This document shows positions 15,282 through 23,073 of a stretch of DNA of 24,893 nucleotides, piece after piece. The DNA is from CAZKEW01 sp964580435. GTDB taxonomy: Bacteria > Acidobacteriota > Aminicenantia > Aminicenantales > UBA8522. Made by a program: the position numbers and the translations under genes. The notes below the pieces were generated by a model. That model saw only the letters and a program-made list of their open reading frames with translations, had not been told where the DNA came from and ran no database searches. The stretch spans positions 1 through 24,893 of the forward strand of contig CAZOKP010000034.1 of the NCBI GenBank assembly GCA_964580435.1, written 5' to 3'. The stretch's first letter is position 1; the number at the start of each line of letters is the position of its first letter.

Positions 15282-15878
15282 ATGGAAATTTCAGCGGAAA
15301 AGGTCAAGGAGCTCCGGCAGAGAACAGGGATCGGAGTCATGGAATGCAAAGAGGCTCTCCATGAGTGCGAGGGCGACATCGAAAAAGCGATCGCCGCCCT
15401 GCGAAAGAAAGGATATGCCCGGGCCAAGGAAAAGATGAGCCGGGAAGCAACCCAGGGGCTCATTCAATCCTACATTCACATGGAAGGGAAGATCGGCGTT
15501 CTGGTGGAAGTCAGCTGCGAGTCCGATTTTGTGGCCCGCAACGGAGAATTCAAAGAGCTGGTGAAGAACATCGCCATGCAGATTGCCGCGGCCAGTCCTC
15601 GCTATGTCTCGGCAGATCAAATTCCCGCTCAGGAGCTCGAAGCGGAGAAGGAGATCATCCGGGCTCAGCTCGCCGACACCAAGAAGCCCCCCCAGATTAT
15701 CGAGAAAATTGTCGAAGGCAAGCTCAAAAAATATTACGAAGATGTCTGCCTGCTGGACCAGCCCTACATCAAGGACGACAAGATGTCCATCCAGCAGCTC
15801 ATCGCGACGTTCATCGCCAAGTTCGGGGAAAACATCAAGGTAAAAAGGTTCGCCCGGTTTGAGTTGGGCAAGGACTGA
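15282..15878 (+). CDS. tsf: Elongation factor Ts, short form
   Basis: 198 residues, comparable with the short EF-Ts of Thermus-like type rather than the roughly 280-residue enteric form, which duplicates the core. The N-terminal UBA-like domain carries the signature LRQRTGIGVMECKEAL. The core holds the nucleotide-exchange motif SCESDFVARN around residues 78-87, and the C-terminal part holds LLDQPYIKDDKMSIQQLI. EF-Ts releases GDP from EF-Tu. AAGGAG precedes the ATG. It belongs to the translation operon. Confidence 0.95.
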   Translation: MEISAEKVKELRQRTGIGVMECKEALHECEGDIEKAIAALRKKGYARAKEKMSREATQGLIQSYIHMEGKIGVLVEVSCESDFVARNGEFKELVKNIAMQIAAASPRYVSADQIPAQELEAEKEIIRAQLADTKKPPQIIEKIVEGKLKKYYEDVCLLDQPYIKDDKMSIQQLIATFIAKFGENIKVKRFARFELGKD

Positions 15879-15889
15879 CAGATAAACCC

Positions 15890-16609
15890 ATGGCTCGCCC
15901 AAAGCCAGCCTACAAAAGAATTCTTCTCAAGCTTTCGGGGGAGTCCCTTCTGGGAAAGCGGCCCTACGGGATTGATTTCGAGAGGGCCAGGTCGATCGCC
16001 CGGGAGATCAAAGAGGTCCATGACCTGGGAGTTCAGATAGCGATCATGATCGGCGGCGGCAACATTTTTCGAGGAAATCAAGGGACAGATGCGGGGATGG
16101 AACGTGCGGCCGCTGACCAGATGGGGCTCCTGGCCACGGTCATCAACGGTATCGCCCTCCAGGACGCCTTGGAAAAGCAGGGGGTCTCGAGCCGCCACGT
16201 TTCGGCCATTGAGATCAAAGCCGTCGCTGAGCCGTTCGTGCGGCGCCGGGTGATCAGGCATCTGGAGAAAAACAGGATTGTCATTTTCAGCGCCGGGATC
16301 GGGAGTCCCTATTTCACGACAGACACGGCAGCGGCGCTCCGGGCCCTGGAAATCAAAGCCCAGGTGATCATGAAAGCCACAAAAGTAGACGGCATTTATA
16401 GCGCCGACCCGATGATCGACAAGACGGCTAAAAAATTTACGACGATCAGCTACCTGGATGTCATCAAGAAGGGGCTGAAAGTCATGGACTCCACAGCCAT
16501 CTCCCTTTGCAAAGACAACGATTTGCCCATCACGGTCTTCAATTTGAACAAGAGAGGGAACATCAAGCGCGCCGTCATGGGCGAGAAAGTTGGGACCTTG
16601 GTCCATTGA
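15890..16609 (+). CDS. pyrH: UMP kinase
   Basis: 239 residues, the usual size of bacterial PyrH (amino-acid kinase fold), which phosphorylates UMP to UDP. Motifs: LLKLSGESL at the N-terminus, MIGGGNIFRG for phosphate binding, AADQMGLLATVINGIALQ, then SPYFTTDTAAALRA for UMP binding and ATKVDGIYSADP for ATP binding. It starts 11 nt after the tsf stop. Its Shine-Dalgarno is weak, so translation may be coupled to tsf. Confidence 0.96.
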   Translation: MARPKPAYKRILLKLSGESLLGKRPYGIDFERARSIAREIKEVHDLGVQIAIMIGGGNIFRGNQGTDAGMERAAADQMGLLATVINGIALQDALEKQGVSSRHVSAIEIKAVAEPFVRRRVIRHLEKNRIVIFSAGIGSPYFTTDTAAALRALEIKAQVIMKATKVDGIYSADPMIDKTAKKFTTISYLDVIKKGLKVMDSTAISLCKDNDLPITVFNLNKRGNIKRAVMGEKVGTLVH

Positions 16610-16621
16610 GGAGGGGGAAAT

Positions 16622-17179
16622 ATGGTCAAAGAGGTCTTGAAGGAAGTCGACAAAAGAATGAAAGTGTCGAACGAGCATTTCCGCAAGGAATTGAGCAAAC
16701 TGAGGACCGGCCGGGCCAATCTCAATCTTTTTGAGGACATCAAGGTCGAATACTATGGGACCGTCACCCCGGTCAACCAATTGGCCACTTTGGGAATCCC
16801 CGACCCCACCCTCATCACCGTTCAGCCCTGGGATCCCTCTCTCTTAGAGACGATCGATAAGGCCATCCGGGCTGCCGACCTCGGGCTCAATCCCATCAAC
16901 GACGGGAAGACCCTAAAGGTTCCGATCCCGCCGTTGGATGAGGAAAGACGCAAGGACATGGCCAAGCGGATCAGAAAAATGCTCGAAGAGGAGAAGACGG
17001 CGCTGCGGAACATGCGCCGCGAGAGCAAAGAACACATCGAGCAGCTCGAGAAAGACAAAAAGATCACCGAGGATGACAAGTTCTCCGGTCTGGAGAGGCT
17101 TCAGGAGATCATAGACGATTACACGAAGAAGATCGAAGAGGCCGCTTCAGCCAAGGAAGAAGAAATCCTCGAACGCTAG
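16622..17179 (+). CDS. frr: Ribosome recycling factor
   Basis: 185 residues, the standard RRF length. Key segments are FRKELSKLRTGRANLNLFE with the conserved RTGRAN, the YYGTVTPVNQLA hinge region, and PIPPLDEERRKDMAKRIRKM in the long three-helix bundle that mimics tRNA. With EF-G it splits post-termination ribosomes. GGAGGGGG gives a very strong Shine-Dalgarno. It is the last gene of the operon. Only 21 nt separate it from the converging bactofilin-like gene, and no clear intrinsic terminator is visible there. Confidence 0.96.
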   Translation: MVKEVLKEVDKRMKVSNEHFRKELSKLRTGRANLNLFEDIKVEYYGTVTPVNQLATLGIPDPTLITVQPWDPSLLETIDKAIRAADLGLNPINDGKTLKVPIPPLDEERRKDMAKRIRKMLEEEKTALRNMRRESKEHIEQLEKDKKITEDDKFSGLERLQEIIDDYTKKIEEAASAKEEEILER

Positions 17180-17200
17180 AAAGACCCTTCTTTTGAGGGA

Positions 17201-18109
17201 CTAAGCCTTTCGTTTCAGCCAGTTTTCCGTCGTCCCGAACCTTGTCCTGATCACCACACCCCAGGCAATGATGCTGAGGCAGAAGGAGAAGAGCAGTCCG
17301 AGAATAGGGATGAATTTAATCAGACTGATGAGGATCAATCCAAGGATGACGGCGGCCAGCGGGGCGACTCGCTTGCTTCCGAACGCTTTTCCGAGGCTCT
17401 CTCCGAAGAAATAGAACAAGACAACCTGGCCGAAAATCTTGATGATAGTCCCTACGGCAATCAGGAAGAGGAGGAAGGGAATGCCGATGAGAATCAAAGA
17501 AAGCAGCGCGCTGACGATGACGAGGCCGGAAAAAAGAATCAAGGCTATGATTCCGGTCGCGACCACAGGCCAGAAGGCCGCCTTGATCTGGGAGGACGCC
17601 TGAGACAACTGCCGGGGGAAGACCGCGGCAATGACCAGGGCAAGAAGCAGCCAAATGAAAAAGCTGATGAGCTTGAGGATCAAGATAAAAGGGATGAGAG
17701 GCGGGAAGAAGATGCCGCCTTTGAAGAGCTTGGAGAAGGCCTCTGAAGATTTAAAATAGACTGTATCCCTTTGGATAACGCATCCCGGTTCCTTGTTGAG
17801 CACTCCTCCCAGGGAAACGACGTCGCCTTTGACCACGGCCGTCGAGCGCAGTGTAATCGTCGAACCGATCCCGACAACGGAATCACCCACCTCTCCGCTC
17901 ACAGTGATGGTCCCGCCGAATGCGACCACATTTTGCCTGACCCTTCCCTCGACGGTGATATTCCCGCCGAAAGAAATGACGTTGTCCTGGACTTCATCCT
18001 TGGCTACGAAGACATCTTCTTTGAACGTGACGTTCTGGAGACCATGGAGGGGGAGGGATGTTCCCATCAGAATGAGTGCGCTAAATGCCAGGGCGAATAT
18101 GTTTTTCAT
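17201..18109 (-). CDS. Bactofilin-like beta-repeat protein with multi-span membrane domain
   Basis: 302 residues in two parts. After a signal peptide (1-23), residues 35-118 contain four or five repeats of about 17-18 residues, for example NVISFGGNITVEGRV, NVVAFGGTITVSGEV, SVVGIGSTITLRSTAV and DVVSLGGVLNKEPGCV, the pattern of the right-handed beta-helix of polymer-forming (bactofilin-like) proteins. Residues 131-290 form several hydrophobic segments, a multi-pass membrane domain with Leu/Ile-rich helices. The ATG overlaps the stop of the anti-sigma gene (ATGA). It is the last gene of an ECF sigma/anti-sigma operon, so it is probably involved in envelope stress sensing or is a structural output. 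Exact role unknown. Confidence 0.75.
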   Translation of the reverse strand: MKNIFALAFSALILMGTSLPLHGLQNVTFKEDVFVAKDEVQDNVISFGGNITVEGRVRQNVVAFGGTITVSGEVGDSVVGIGSTITLRSTAVVKGDVVSLGGVLNKEPGCVIQRDTVYFKSSEAFSKLFKGGIFFPPLIPFILILKLISFFIWLLLALVIAAVFPRQLSQASSQIKAAFWPVVATGIIALILFSGLVIVSALLSLILIGIPFLLFLIAVGTIIKIFGQVVLFYFFGESLGKAFGSKRVAPLAAVILGLILISLIKFIPILGLLFSFCLSIIAWGVVIRTRFGTTENWLKRKA

Positions 18110-18684
18110 GTTTTTTCCCCCATCATAAATTTCTTGCTTAGGACAAAAAAGAGCACGACGAAGAGAACCAGGGTTAAAATCATCAGGAAGACTTGGCCGC
18201 CGGGACGGAGCAGGGACGTAAGAAGGGAGAGGCCCTTATAGATTGGCTGAGCGAGCGAACCCAGAACCTTTCCCGCAAGGGCGAGAAGAGTCAAAAGCTT
18301 GGCCGCGAGGACAACGGCGTTTTTGGCATATCCCCAAAATGAATGATTGAGACCCGCCAATAGAGTCAGCAGGTTTTCTTCTCCGGAAATGACGACGACC
18401 AGGAGGAGGAGTGTCAGGGACGACAGGCCGGCCGCAGTGGCGATCAGCCAAACCGGAAAACGCCGCCTGACCGGAATAATCGTGGCCATGACCCGTTCGG
18501 TGAAATCTGCAGGCATTTCCAGGTCCGGCAGGCTCGACGCGGACTCGGAGAGCAGCCTTCTTTCTGCGAGGGCTTCCCGGCATCTCGGGCAAGAGCTGAG
18601 ATGTCCTTCGATGGTTTCTCTTTGGGCAGGGGAGAGTTCTCCCTCGAGATAGGCGTAAAGATCCGTGATTGTCAGACAACTCAT
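18106..18684 (-). CDS. Membrane-bound zinc-finger anti-sigma factor
   Basis: 192 residues. The N-terminal ZAS/zf-HC2 domain has H28, C32 and C35 in EGHLSSCPRCREAL (HxxxCxxC), preceded by DLYAYLEGELSPAQ, the usual fold for binding and inhibiting an ECF sigma factor. A transmembrane helix follows at about 77-100, and two more hydrophobic segments lie near 120-140 and 164-183, so the C-terminal part is more membrane-embedded than in single-span anti-sigma factors. The start ATG overlaps the stop of the sigma gene by ATGA, showing coupled synthesis of the pair. It likely sequesters the upstream sigma factor at the inner membrane. Confidence 0.9.
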   Translation of the reverse strand: MSCLTITDLYAYLEGELSPAQRETIEGHLSSCPRCREALAERRLLSESASSLPDLEMPADFTERVMATIIPVRRRFPVWLIATAAGLSSLTLLLLVVVISGEENLLTLLAGLNHSFWGYAKNAVVLAAKLLTLLALAGKVLGSLAQPIYKGLSLLTSLLRPGGQVFLMILTLVLFVVLFFVLSKKFMMGEKT

Positions 18685-19259
18685 GGTTTCGTCTCCAGAA
18701 GCCGCCGAATCATCTCCTTGGCCTGATAGACGCGGTTTTTAACCGTGCCGACCGGGAGGTTTTTAATCTCGGCCATCTCCTCGTAGTTGAGCCCGTTGAT
18801 GTGCCGCCAGATAAAAAGCTCGCGCAGGGCGGTTGGGATTTGCCCCAAGGCCCATTCAATCCTCTTTCCGAGCTCAGCCAGCTCCAGTTTTCGGACGACG
18901 GAAGGCTTCTCGTCCGGGATGTCCAGAGTCAGCCCGTCACCGTCTTCGGCCAAAGGCTCGCTTATAGAGAGGGTCGGGATTTTTTTCTTGCGCCAGTGGT
19001 CGATTACCAAGTTCGAAGCGATTTTGAACAGCCAGGTGCTGAATTTGTACTGGGGCTCGAAGGAGCGAAGCGAGGCGTAGGCCTTAATAAATACCTCTTG
19101 GGTGAAATCCAGCGCCAGCTCCCGCTCTCCGACCATGCGGCCGATATAATTCAGGAGGGACTGCTGATAATTCCGGATGATCATTTCAAAAGCCTTTTTG
19201 TCTCCCCGAAGAGTCCGTTTGACGAGAGCTTTGTCTTTCTCTTCATTCATGGAGGACAT
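18681..19259 (-). CDS. ECF-type RNA polymerase sigma factor
   Basis: 192 residues. Region 2 spans about 25-95 with DFTQEVFIKAYASLRSF and FSTWLFKIASNLVIDHWRKKK (core binding and -10 recognition). Region 4 spans about 132-190 with ALRELFIWRHINGLNYEEMA and PVGTVKNRVYQAKEMIRRLL (-35 recognition helix). An acidic linker of about 30 residues lies between them, and regions 1.1 and 3 are absent, as in group 4 (ECF, RpoE/SigW-like) sigma factors. The ATG at 19259 has GAGG upstream; another in-frame ATG is three codons later. Its activity should be controlled by the anti-sigma factor encoded next. The promoter it recognises cannot be told from this window. Confidence 0.93.
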   Translation of the reverse strand: MSSMNEEKDKALVKRTLRGDKKAFEMIIRNYQQSLLNYIGRMVGERELALDFTQEVFIKAYASLRSFEPQYKFSTWLFKIASNLVIDHWRKKKIPTLSISEPLAEDGDGLTLDIPDEKPSVVRKLELAELGKRIEWALGQIPTALRELFIWRHINGLNYEEMAEIKNLPVGTVKNRVYQAKEMIRRLLETKP

Positions 19260-19303
19260 CCCGTCCTCAAGGATTTATACGAAACGGCAGATAAATGGTT
19301 TAT

Positions 19304-19951
19304 CTATTTTTTCGACGGAGGCAGGTCGTCGATGACCTCGCAGTCAGGAGGAACATCGAGCTCAAAGACCTTGGCTGCTAGGCGGGGGTTGGCCTTAACC
19401 TTGCTGAAATGGAATTCCCGCTTGTTTTCCGTCCAGTCGAAAAAAACCGCTTTCTCGATGAGCCAGGTTTTCTCATTGACTTCAAGCAGGATGTAGGAGA
19501 ATTCTCCCTCCTGCTTCGGGGTCAGCTTGAGCTGGACCGGCGCCTTTTTTTCTGAGGGGAAGGAGGCGGACTCGATGAGGTAATTGTCCTCGAGTTTTCG
19601 CTTGCCCGTGAGGAGGGCAAAGACTTCCGAGTCTTTTTCCTCGGGGGACAGGACGTGGCGGAAAAGCTGCTTGTCCTCAGGAAAATAGGCCTGAGAGACG
19701 CCGCCCTTGTAGAGATAAATATTCCGCTCCGGATCCTGGTATTCCCAGCGCATGAGGTCCGGCTTTTGGAAGTAAAACTTTCCCTTCTCGCTGAGCGGCG
19801 TCGCAATGGAGGCGGAGTATTCCACCTGCTCGAAATCGGCTTGAAGGGATTGAAGAGAAGAGAGCCTTTTTTCAAGGTTTATGACCGCGTCATGGACCGA
19901 AAAAGAGATGGAGAGGAGGCAAAAGAGAAGGATTCCGATCGCTCGTTTCAT
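19304..19951 (-). CDS. LolA-like outer-membrane lipoprotein carrier protein
   Basis: 215 residues with a signal peptide (1-18). The LolA fold is recognised by LEKRLSSLQSLQADFEQ at the start of the mature protein and KGKFYFQKPDLMRWEYQDPE in the first strands, which precede the YLYKGGVSQAYFPEDKQ region; the C-terminal part contains VPPDCEVIDDLP. LolA shuttles lipoproteins across the periplasm; single-copy LolA-like proteins in other lineages can have related lipid or lipoprotein tasks. It precedes the ECF sigma gene by 44 nt on the same strand, suggesting one operon. A TATAAT box ends 9 nt before the ATG and no Shine-Dalgarno is present. Confidence 0.82.
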   Translation of the reverse strand: MKRAIGILLFCLLSISFSVHDAVINLEKRLSSLQSLQADFEQVEYSASIATPLSEKGKFYFQKPDLMRWEYQDPERNIYLYKGGVSQAYFPEDKQLFRHVLSPEEKDSEVFALLTGKRKLEDNYLIESASFPSEKKAPVQLKLTPKQEGEFSYILLEVNEKTWLIEKAVFFDWTENKREFHFSKVKANPRLAAKVFELDVPPDCEVIDDLPPSKK

Positions 19952-19960
19952 GCCACTGGC

Positions 19961-19989
19961 ATTATATTCGAAGTCCGACTAAAAAAGAA
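19961..19989 (-). promoter_or_regulatory. Promoter of the lolA-like operon, near-leaderless
   Basis: On the minus strand TATAAT (19966-19961) with a weak TTCTTT (19989-19984) 17 bases upstream. Only nine bases separate the -10 box from the ATG, so the message would have a leader of three bases or fewer. It shares the 116-bp divergent region with the symporter promoter. Confidence 0.5.
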
Positions 19990-20031
19990 TGGGGCTGGTT
20001 CTTCTTTGAGAACCGTCCCCGGGTTGACGCA

Positions 20032-20060
20032 TTTACTGGGGGAATCGTTTCTGCTATAAA
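20032..20060 (+). promoter_or_regulatory. Promoter of the symporter gene, probably leaderless
   Basis: TTTACT (20032-20037), a 17-base spacer, TATAAA (20055-20060). The GTG start is seven bases after the -10 box, so the transcript would begin at or next to the start codon. Confidence 0.5.
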
Positions 20061-20067
20061 TAGCCTC

Positions 20068-21495
20068 GTGAGAGCGGAATTTTTTATCTTCCTCGGCGTT
20101 TATTGCGTCCTGATTGTCTTTATCGGCCTGAGATTTTCCCGGCGGATGAAAAGCCTGGAAGATTTCTTCCTCGCCTCCCGTTCTCTCTCGGGCTTATTCA
20201 TCTTCGTTTCCTTGACCGCATCCTGGTTTGGCGCGACATCTATTCTTGTCAGCACGGACGAGGCTCTGCGAGTGGGCCTGAGTGCTTTTTGGCTGGTAGG
20301 ATTGCCGGCCGTGGCCACAGTCCTTATTTTCGCTTTTTTCCTGGCCGGGCCGATCCGCCGCCTTGACATCCTCACGCTGCCCGATCTCGTGGAGCTCCGC
20401 TACGGCAGAACGGTCCGCCACCTGTCTTCATTTTTGATCATTTGGTATATGGTCGTCCTGGCAGCTTCTCAGATGGTGGCACTGGGCAATTTTTTCGGCC
20501 CCTTCCTGGGTCTTTCCTATTTTTGGAGTCTGGCCTTGGGGACGGCGGTCGTCCTTGTCTATCTGCTCAGCGGCGGTCTTTTTTCTGTTGTGGCCACGGA
20601 CATCATTCAGTGCATTCTTCTCGCGGGCGGAATGATCGGGTTGATGATTTTTCTTTGGAACATTTCTCCGGTTGAGACCGTTCTTGAGGCCGCCCGTCAA
20701 ACCGGGAACGTTGATTATTTCCAATTTTTCTCCGGGTTTGAGAGAAACCTTCTTATCGCTCTCTCCTTCACCATGGCCTGGACGATCTCTCCCATCGCCT
20801 GGCAGAGGATTGAAGCTGCCAAGACGGCGAGGCAAGCCAAGCAAGGCCTCTTTGGAGCGGCGGGAGCGTTTGTCCTTCTTTACGGCTTGGTCGTCTTCAT
20901 CGGCATTTTTTCGCTGCCTCTTTTCTCCGGACGCCAGCTTTCGCACCCCCTCATTTCGGAGTTCATTTCCTCAAAGTTAGGGACCGTCTGGGGCGGGCTG
21001 CTTTTTATCGTTGTTATCGCGGCGATCCTGTCCACGATGGACACTGCCATCAATACGGGCGCCTTGGGTTTGACCCGGGACATTTATCTGCGGATTTTTT
21101 CTCCCCAAAAAGAGGCTCATTTGACTGCCATCCGGGCAAGCCGCATCTCCACTTTATTGGTCGCCGTCCTGGCTTTTGCCGTCGCCACAAGATTCCAAAG
21201 CATCCTCCAGACCATCGGGGCGGCCTCTGAAATCATGGCCGAAGGCCTTTTCATCCCCGGGATGGCCATGCTTTTTCTTAAGAGGAAACGGCCTCTGGCG
21301 GGAGGGCTCAGCTTGATGCTTGGAGGCGGCTTCGCCCTGGCCAGTTTCTTAGCGGAGATGAAACTTCTTCCCTTTCTCCTTCCCGCGTGGCCTTTTTCTC
21401 TTCCCTACGGCCTGGCTCTCGGGATGATTGGGTTTGTTGTGGGATTATTGATTGACCAGGCCCGCCTCTCCCGCTCCCGTCATGCTTCCCGCTGA
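20068..21495 (+). CDS. Sodium:solute symporter (SSS family)
   Basis: 475 residues, within the SSS family range, with about 13 hydrophobic transmembrane segments. Typical features are FSRRMKSLEDFFLASRSLSG after helix 1, TASWFGATSILVSTDEALR, LPDLVELRYG in the cytoplasmic loop, and AAILSTMDTAINTGALGLTRDI, which contains the conserved Ser/Thr region associated with the second sodium site. It couples sodium entry to uptake of a small organic solute; the substrate cannot be assigned. The start is GTG at 20068 without a Shine-Dalgarno, just after a -10 box. It is divergent from the lolA-like operon. Confidence 0.9.
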   Translation: MRAEFFIFLGVYCVLIVFIGLRFSRRMKSLEDFFLASRSLSGLFIFVSLTASWFGATSILVSTDEALRVGLSAFWLVGLPAVATVLIFAFFLAGPIRRLDILTLPDLVELRYGRTVRHLSSFLIIWYMVVLAASQMVALGNFFGPFLGLSYFWSLALGTAVVLVYLLSGGLFSVVATDIIQCILLAGGMIGLMIFLWNISPVETVLEAARQTGNVDYFQFFSGFERNLLIALSFTMAWTISPIAWQRIEAAKTARQAKQGLFGAAGAFVLLYGLVVFIGIFSLPLFSGRQLSHPLISEFISSKLGTVWGGLLFIVVIAAILSTMDTAINTGALGLTRDIYLRIFSPQKEAHLTAIRASRISTLLVAVLAFAVATRFQSILQTIGAASEIMAEGLFIPGMAMLFLKRKRPLAGGLSLMLGGGFALASFLAEMKLLPFLLPAWPFSLPYGLALGMIGFVVGLLIDQARLSRSRHASR

Positions 21496-21542
21496 GCCGT
21501 CCATGTTTTGTTTTGCCGAAGAATCATGTATCATGATGAGCA

Positions 21543-22211
21543 ATGTCCGCGTGGGAAGAGTTGCGCTGGAAAGCGATCGGCATTCTGGGAAGGATGCTCT
21601 TGCGCTTCTGGTGGATTTCTTGCCCGATCAAGGTTGTGGGCGAGGAAGAATACCTCCGCTTAAGAAATAACAAAAAACCGGTCATCTTTTTGGTCTGGCA
21701 TGGCCGCCTTCTCTTGGTCCCCTGTTTTTTCCGTGGGCGCGGGGTCGGGGCGCTCGTCAGCCCCAGCAGAGACGGAGAGATCCTCATGCGGATCGGATCG
21801 AACTGGGGCTACAAGATCATTCGCGGTTCGAGCTCCCATTCCATCGTCCGGGCCTGGGTCAAGATGAAAAAGGAACTCGAGAATGGAGGCGAGCTGATCA
21901 TCGTTCCTGATGGGCCCCGCGGCCCATATCACCAACTGAAAGCTGGCTGCTTGAAATTGGCCCAGGAAACCGGGGCGCTGCTTGTGCCTTTCTCCTTTTC
22001 GGCCTCGAGGAAAAAATTACTGAAAAGCTGGGACAGGTTCTTGTTCTATTATCCCTTTTCGAAAATTGTCGCTATCTACGGGAATCCCATTGCCGTCGGC
22101 CCGGCTATGGATGAAGAACAGGTCGAGAAAGAACGCGCCAGGATCGAACACGTGCTCATCGAGCTCGACGCCGAGGCCGACCGGTATTTTAACCGGAGCG
22201 CGACGGAGTGA
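21543..22211 (+). CDS. DUF374 lysophospholipid acyltransferase-family protein
   Basis: 222 residues. The DUF374 signature is clear: VWHGRLLLVP (H53 as the putative catalytic His region), LVSPSRDGEI (71-80), IIRGSSSHS, and VPDGPRGPYHQLKAGCLKLA (121-140), followed by GALLVPFSFSASRK and SWDRFLFYYPFSKIVAIYGNP. Members belong to the LPLAT acyltransferase superfamily and are often encoded with lipid A or lipoprotein genes, so acylation of an envelope lipid is likely; the acceptor is not known. It starts 47 nt after the symporter stop. TATCAT lies 8 nt before the ATG and the Shine-Dalgarno is weak. Confidence 0.88.
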   Translation: MSAWEELRWKAIGILGRMLLRFWWISCPIKVVGEEEYLRLRNNKKPVIFLVWHGRLLLVPCFFRGRGVGALVSPSRDGEILMRIGSNWGYKIIRGSSSHSIVRAWVKMKKELENGGELIIVPDGPRGPYHQLKAGCLKLAQETGALLVPFSFSASRKKLLKSWDRFLFYYPFSKIVAIYGNPIAVGPAMDEEQVEKERARIEHVLIELDAEADRYFNRSATE

Positions 22212-22220
22212 GGATTTGCC

Positions 22221-22249
22221 TTGCCCTAATTCCGCCTTTGTGTTATAAG
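22221..22249 (+). promoter_or_regulatory. Promoter of the TPR protein gene
   Basis: TTGCCC (22221-22226), a 17-base spacer, and TATAAG (22244-22249), followed by AGGAGGG close before the ATG at 22276. Confidence 0.5.
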
Positions 22250-22275
22250 AGTAAACAAAAAATCAGGAGGGTGAA

Positions 22276-23073
22276 ATGAGTAAAAGACTCGCAATCCAAT
22301 CCGTCTTCGTGACCCTTATTCTGGCGGCGGCCTTTTTTGGCTATGGGCAGACAGCCGCAGACAACATCCGCCAGGGGGACGAATATTATGCCAAATTTGA
22401 TGATGCCAAAGCTTTAGATGAGTACGCGCTTGCCGTAAAGGCCGAGCCCGGGAATTATGAAGCCCTCTGGAAGCTTTCCCGGGCTTATTATGATGTCGGC
22501 GACCTCCTCGACTCAAAAGAGCAGAATGTGGCCGACAGGCAGATGAAAATGTACCTCGAGTCAGAGGCCTATGCCCGGCAGGCGATCAAGGCGAATCCTG
22601 ACGATACCTGGGGGCACTTTTTTCTCTCCGCGGCCTTGGGTCAACACGCGCTCCTCCTGGGCAAAAAAGAACAGATCGCCATGTCGAAGGAGATCAGAGC
22701 AGAGATCGAGAAAGCCATCGCCATGGATGCAAACAATGACCTCGCCTATCATGCCTTCGGCCGGTGGCAGCGCCGCATGGCCGAGATCGGTGGGATGAAG
22801 CGTTTTTTTGGCGGCATCATCTACGGGTCCATTCCCAAGGGATCATTCGAGGAGGCGGTCAAGGATTTCCAGAAGGCCATCGAGCTGAATCCGAATTACA
22901 CCAACCACTATCTTGAGCTCGGCCGGACCTACCTGGAGATGAAGAATTATGACCTGGCCGCCCAGGAGTTCCAGAAGACCCTGGAGTGCCCGATCACGAC
23001 ATCCAAGTGCGAGATCTATAAACAGGAAGCGCAGCAGGAACTGGATAATCTGAAGAAGAAAAAGAAGTCATAA
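22276..23073 (+). CDS. Exported TPR-repeat protein
   Basis: 265 residues with a signal peptide (1-24, ending near FFGYGQTA). It contains four to five TPR-like helix pairs: YYAKFDDAKALDEYALAVKA near the start, a central segment with LESEAYARQAIKANPDD, a longer helical stretch around MAEIGGMKRFFGGIIYGSIP, then SFEEAVKDFQKAIELNPNY and YDLAAQEFQKTLE. The spacing resembles RMD-like TPR proteins, but this is only a similarity. The tail ends in a run of lysines. A strong Shine-Dalgarno (AGGAGGG) and its own promoter precede it. It converges with the AMMECR1 gene, the two coding regions overlapping by 6 bases at their 3' ends. Function unknown, probably a periplasmic scaffold. Confidence 0.85.
   Translation: MSKRLAIQSVFVTLILAAAFFGYGQTAADNIRQGDEYYAKFDDAKALDEYALAVKAEPGNYEALWKLSRAYYDVGDLLDSKEQNVADRQMKMYLESEAYARQAIKANPDDTWGHFFLSAALGQHALLLGKKEQIAMSKEIRAEIEKAIAMDANNDLAYHAFGRWQRRMAEIGGMKRFFGGIIYGSIPKGSFEEAVKDFQKAIELNPNYTNHYLELGRTYLEMKNYDLAAQEFQKTLECPITTSKCEIYKQEAQQELDNLKKKKKS

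Noticed and set aside
15764..16780. 338-codon minus-strand frame opposite tsf, pyrH and frr
   Set aside because: An antisense shadow of three certain genes.
17180..17200. CCCTTCTTTTGAGGG hairpin between frr and the converging gene as a terminator
   Set aside because: The stem is only about five pairs with a weak G-T pair, and no T tract follows.
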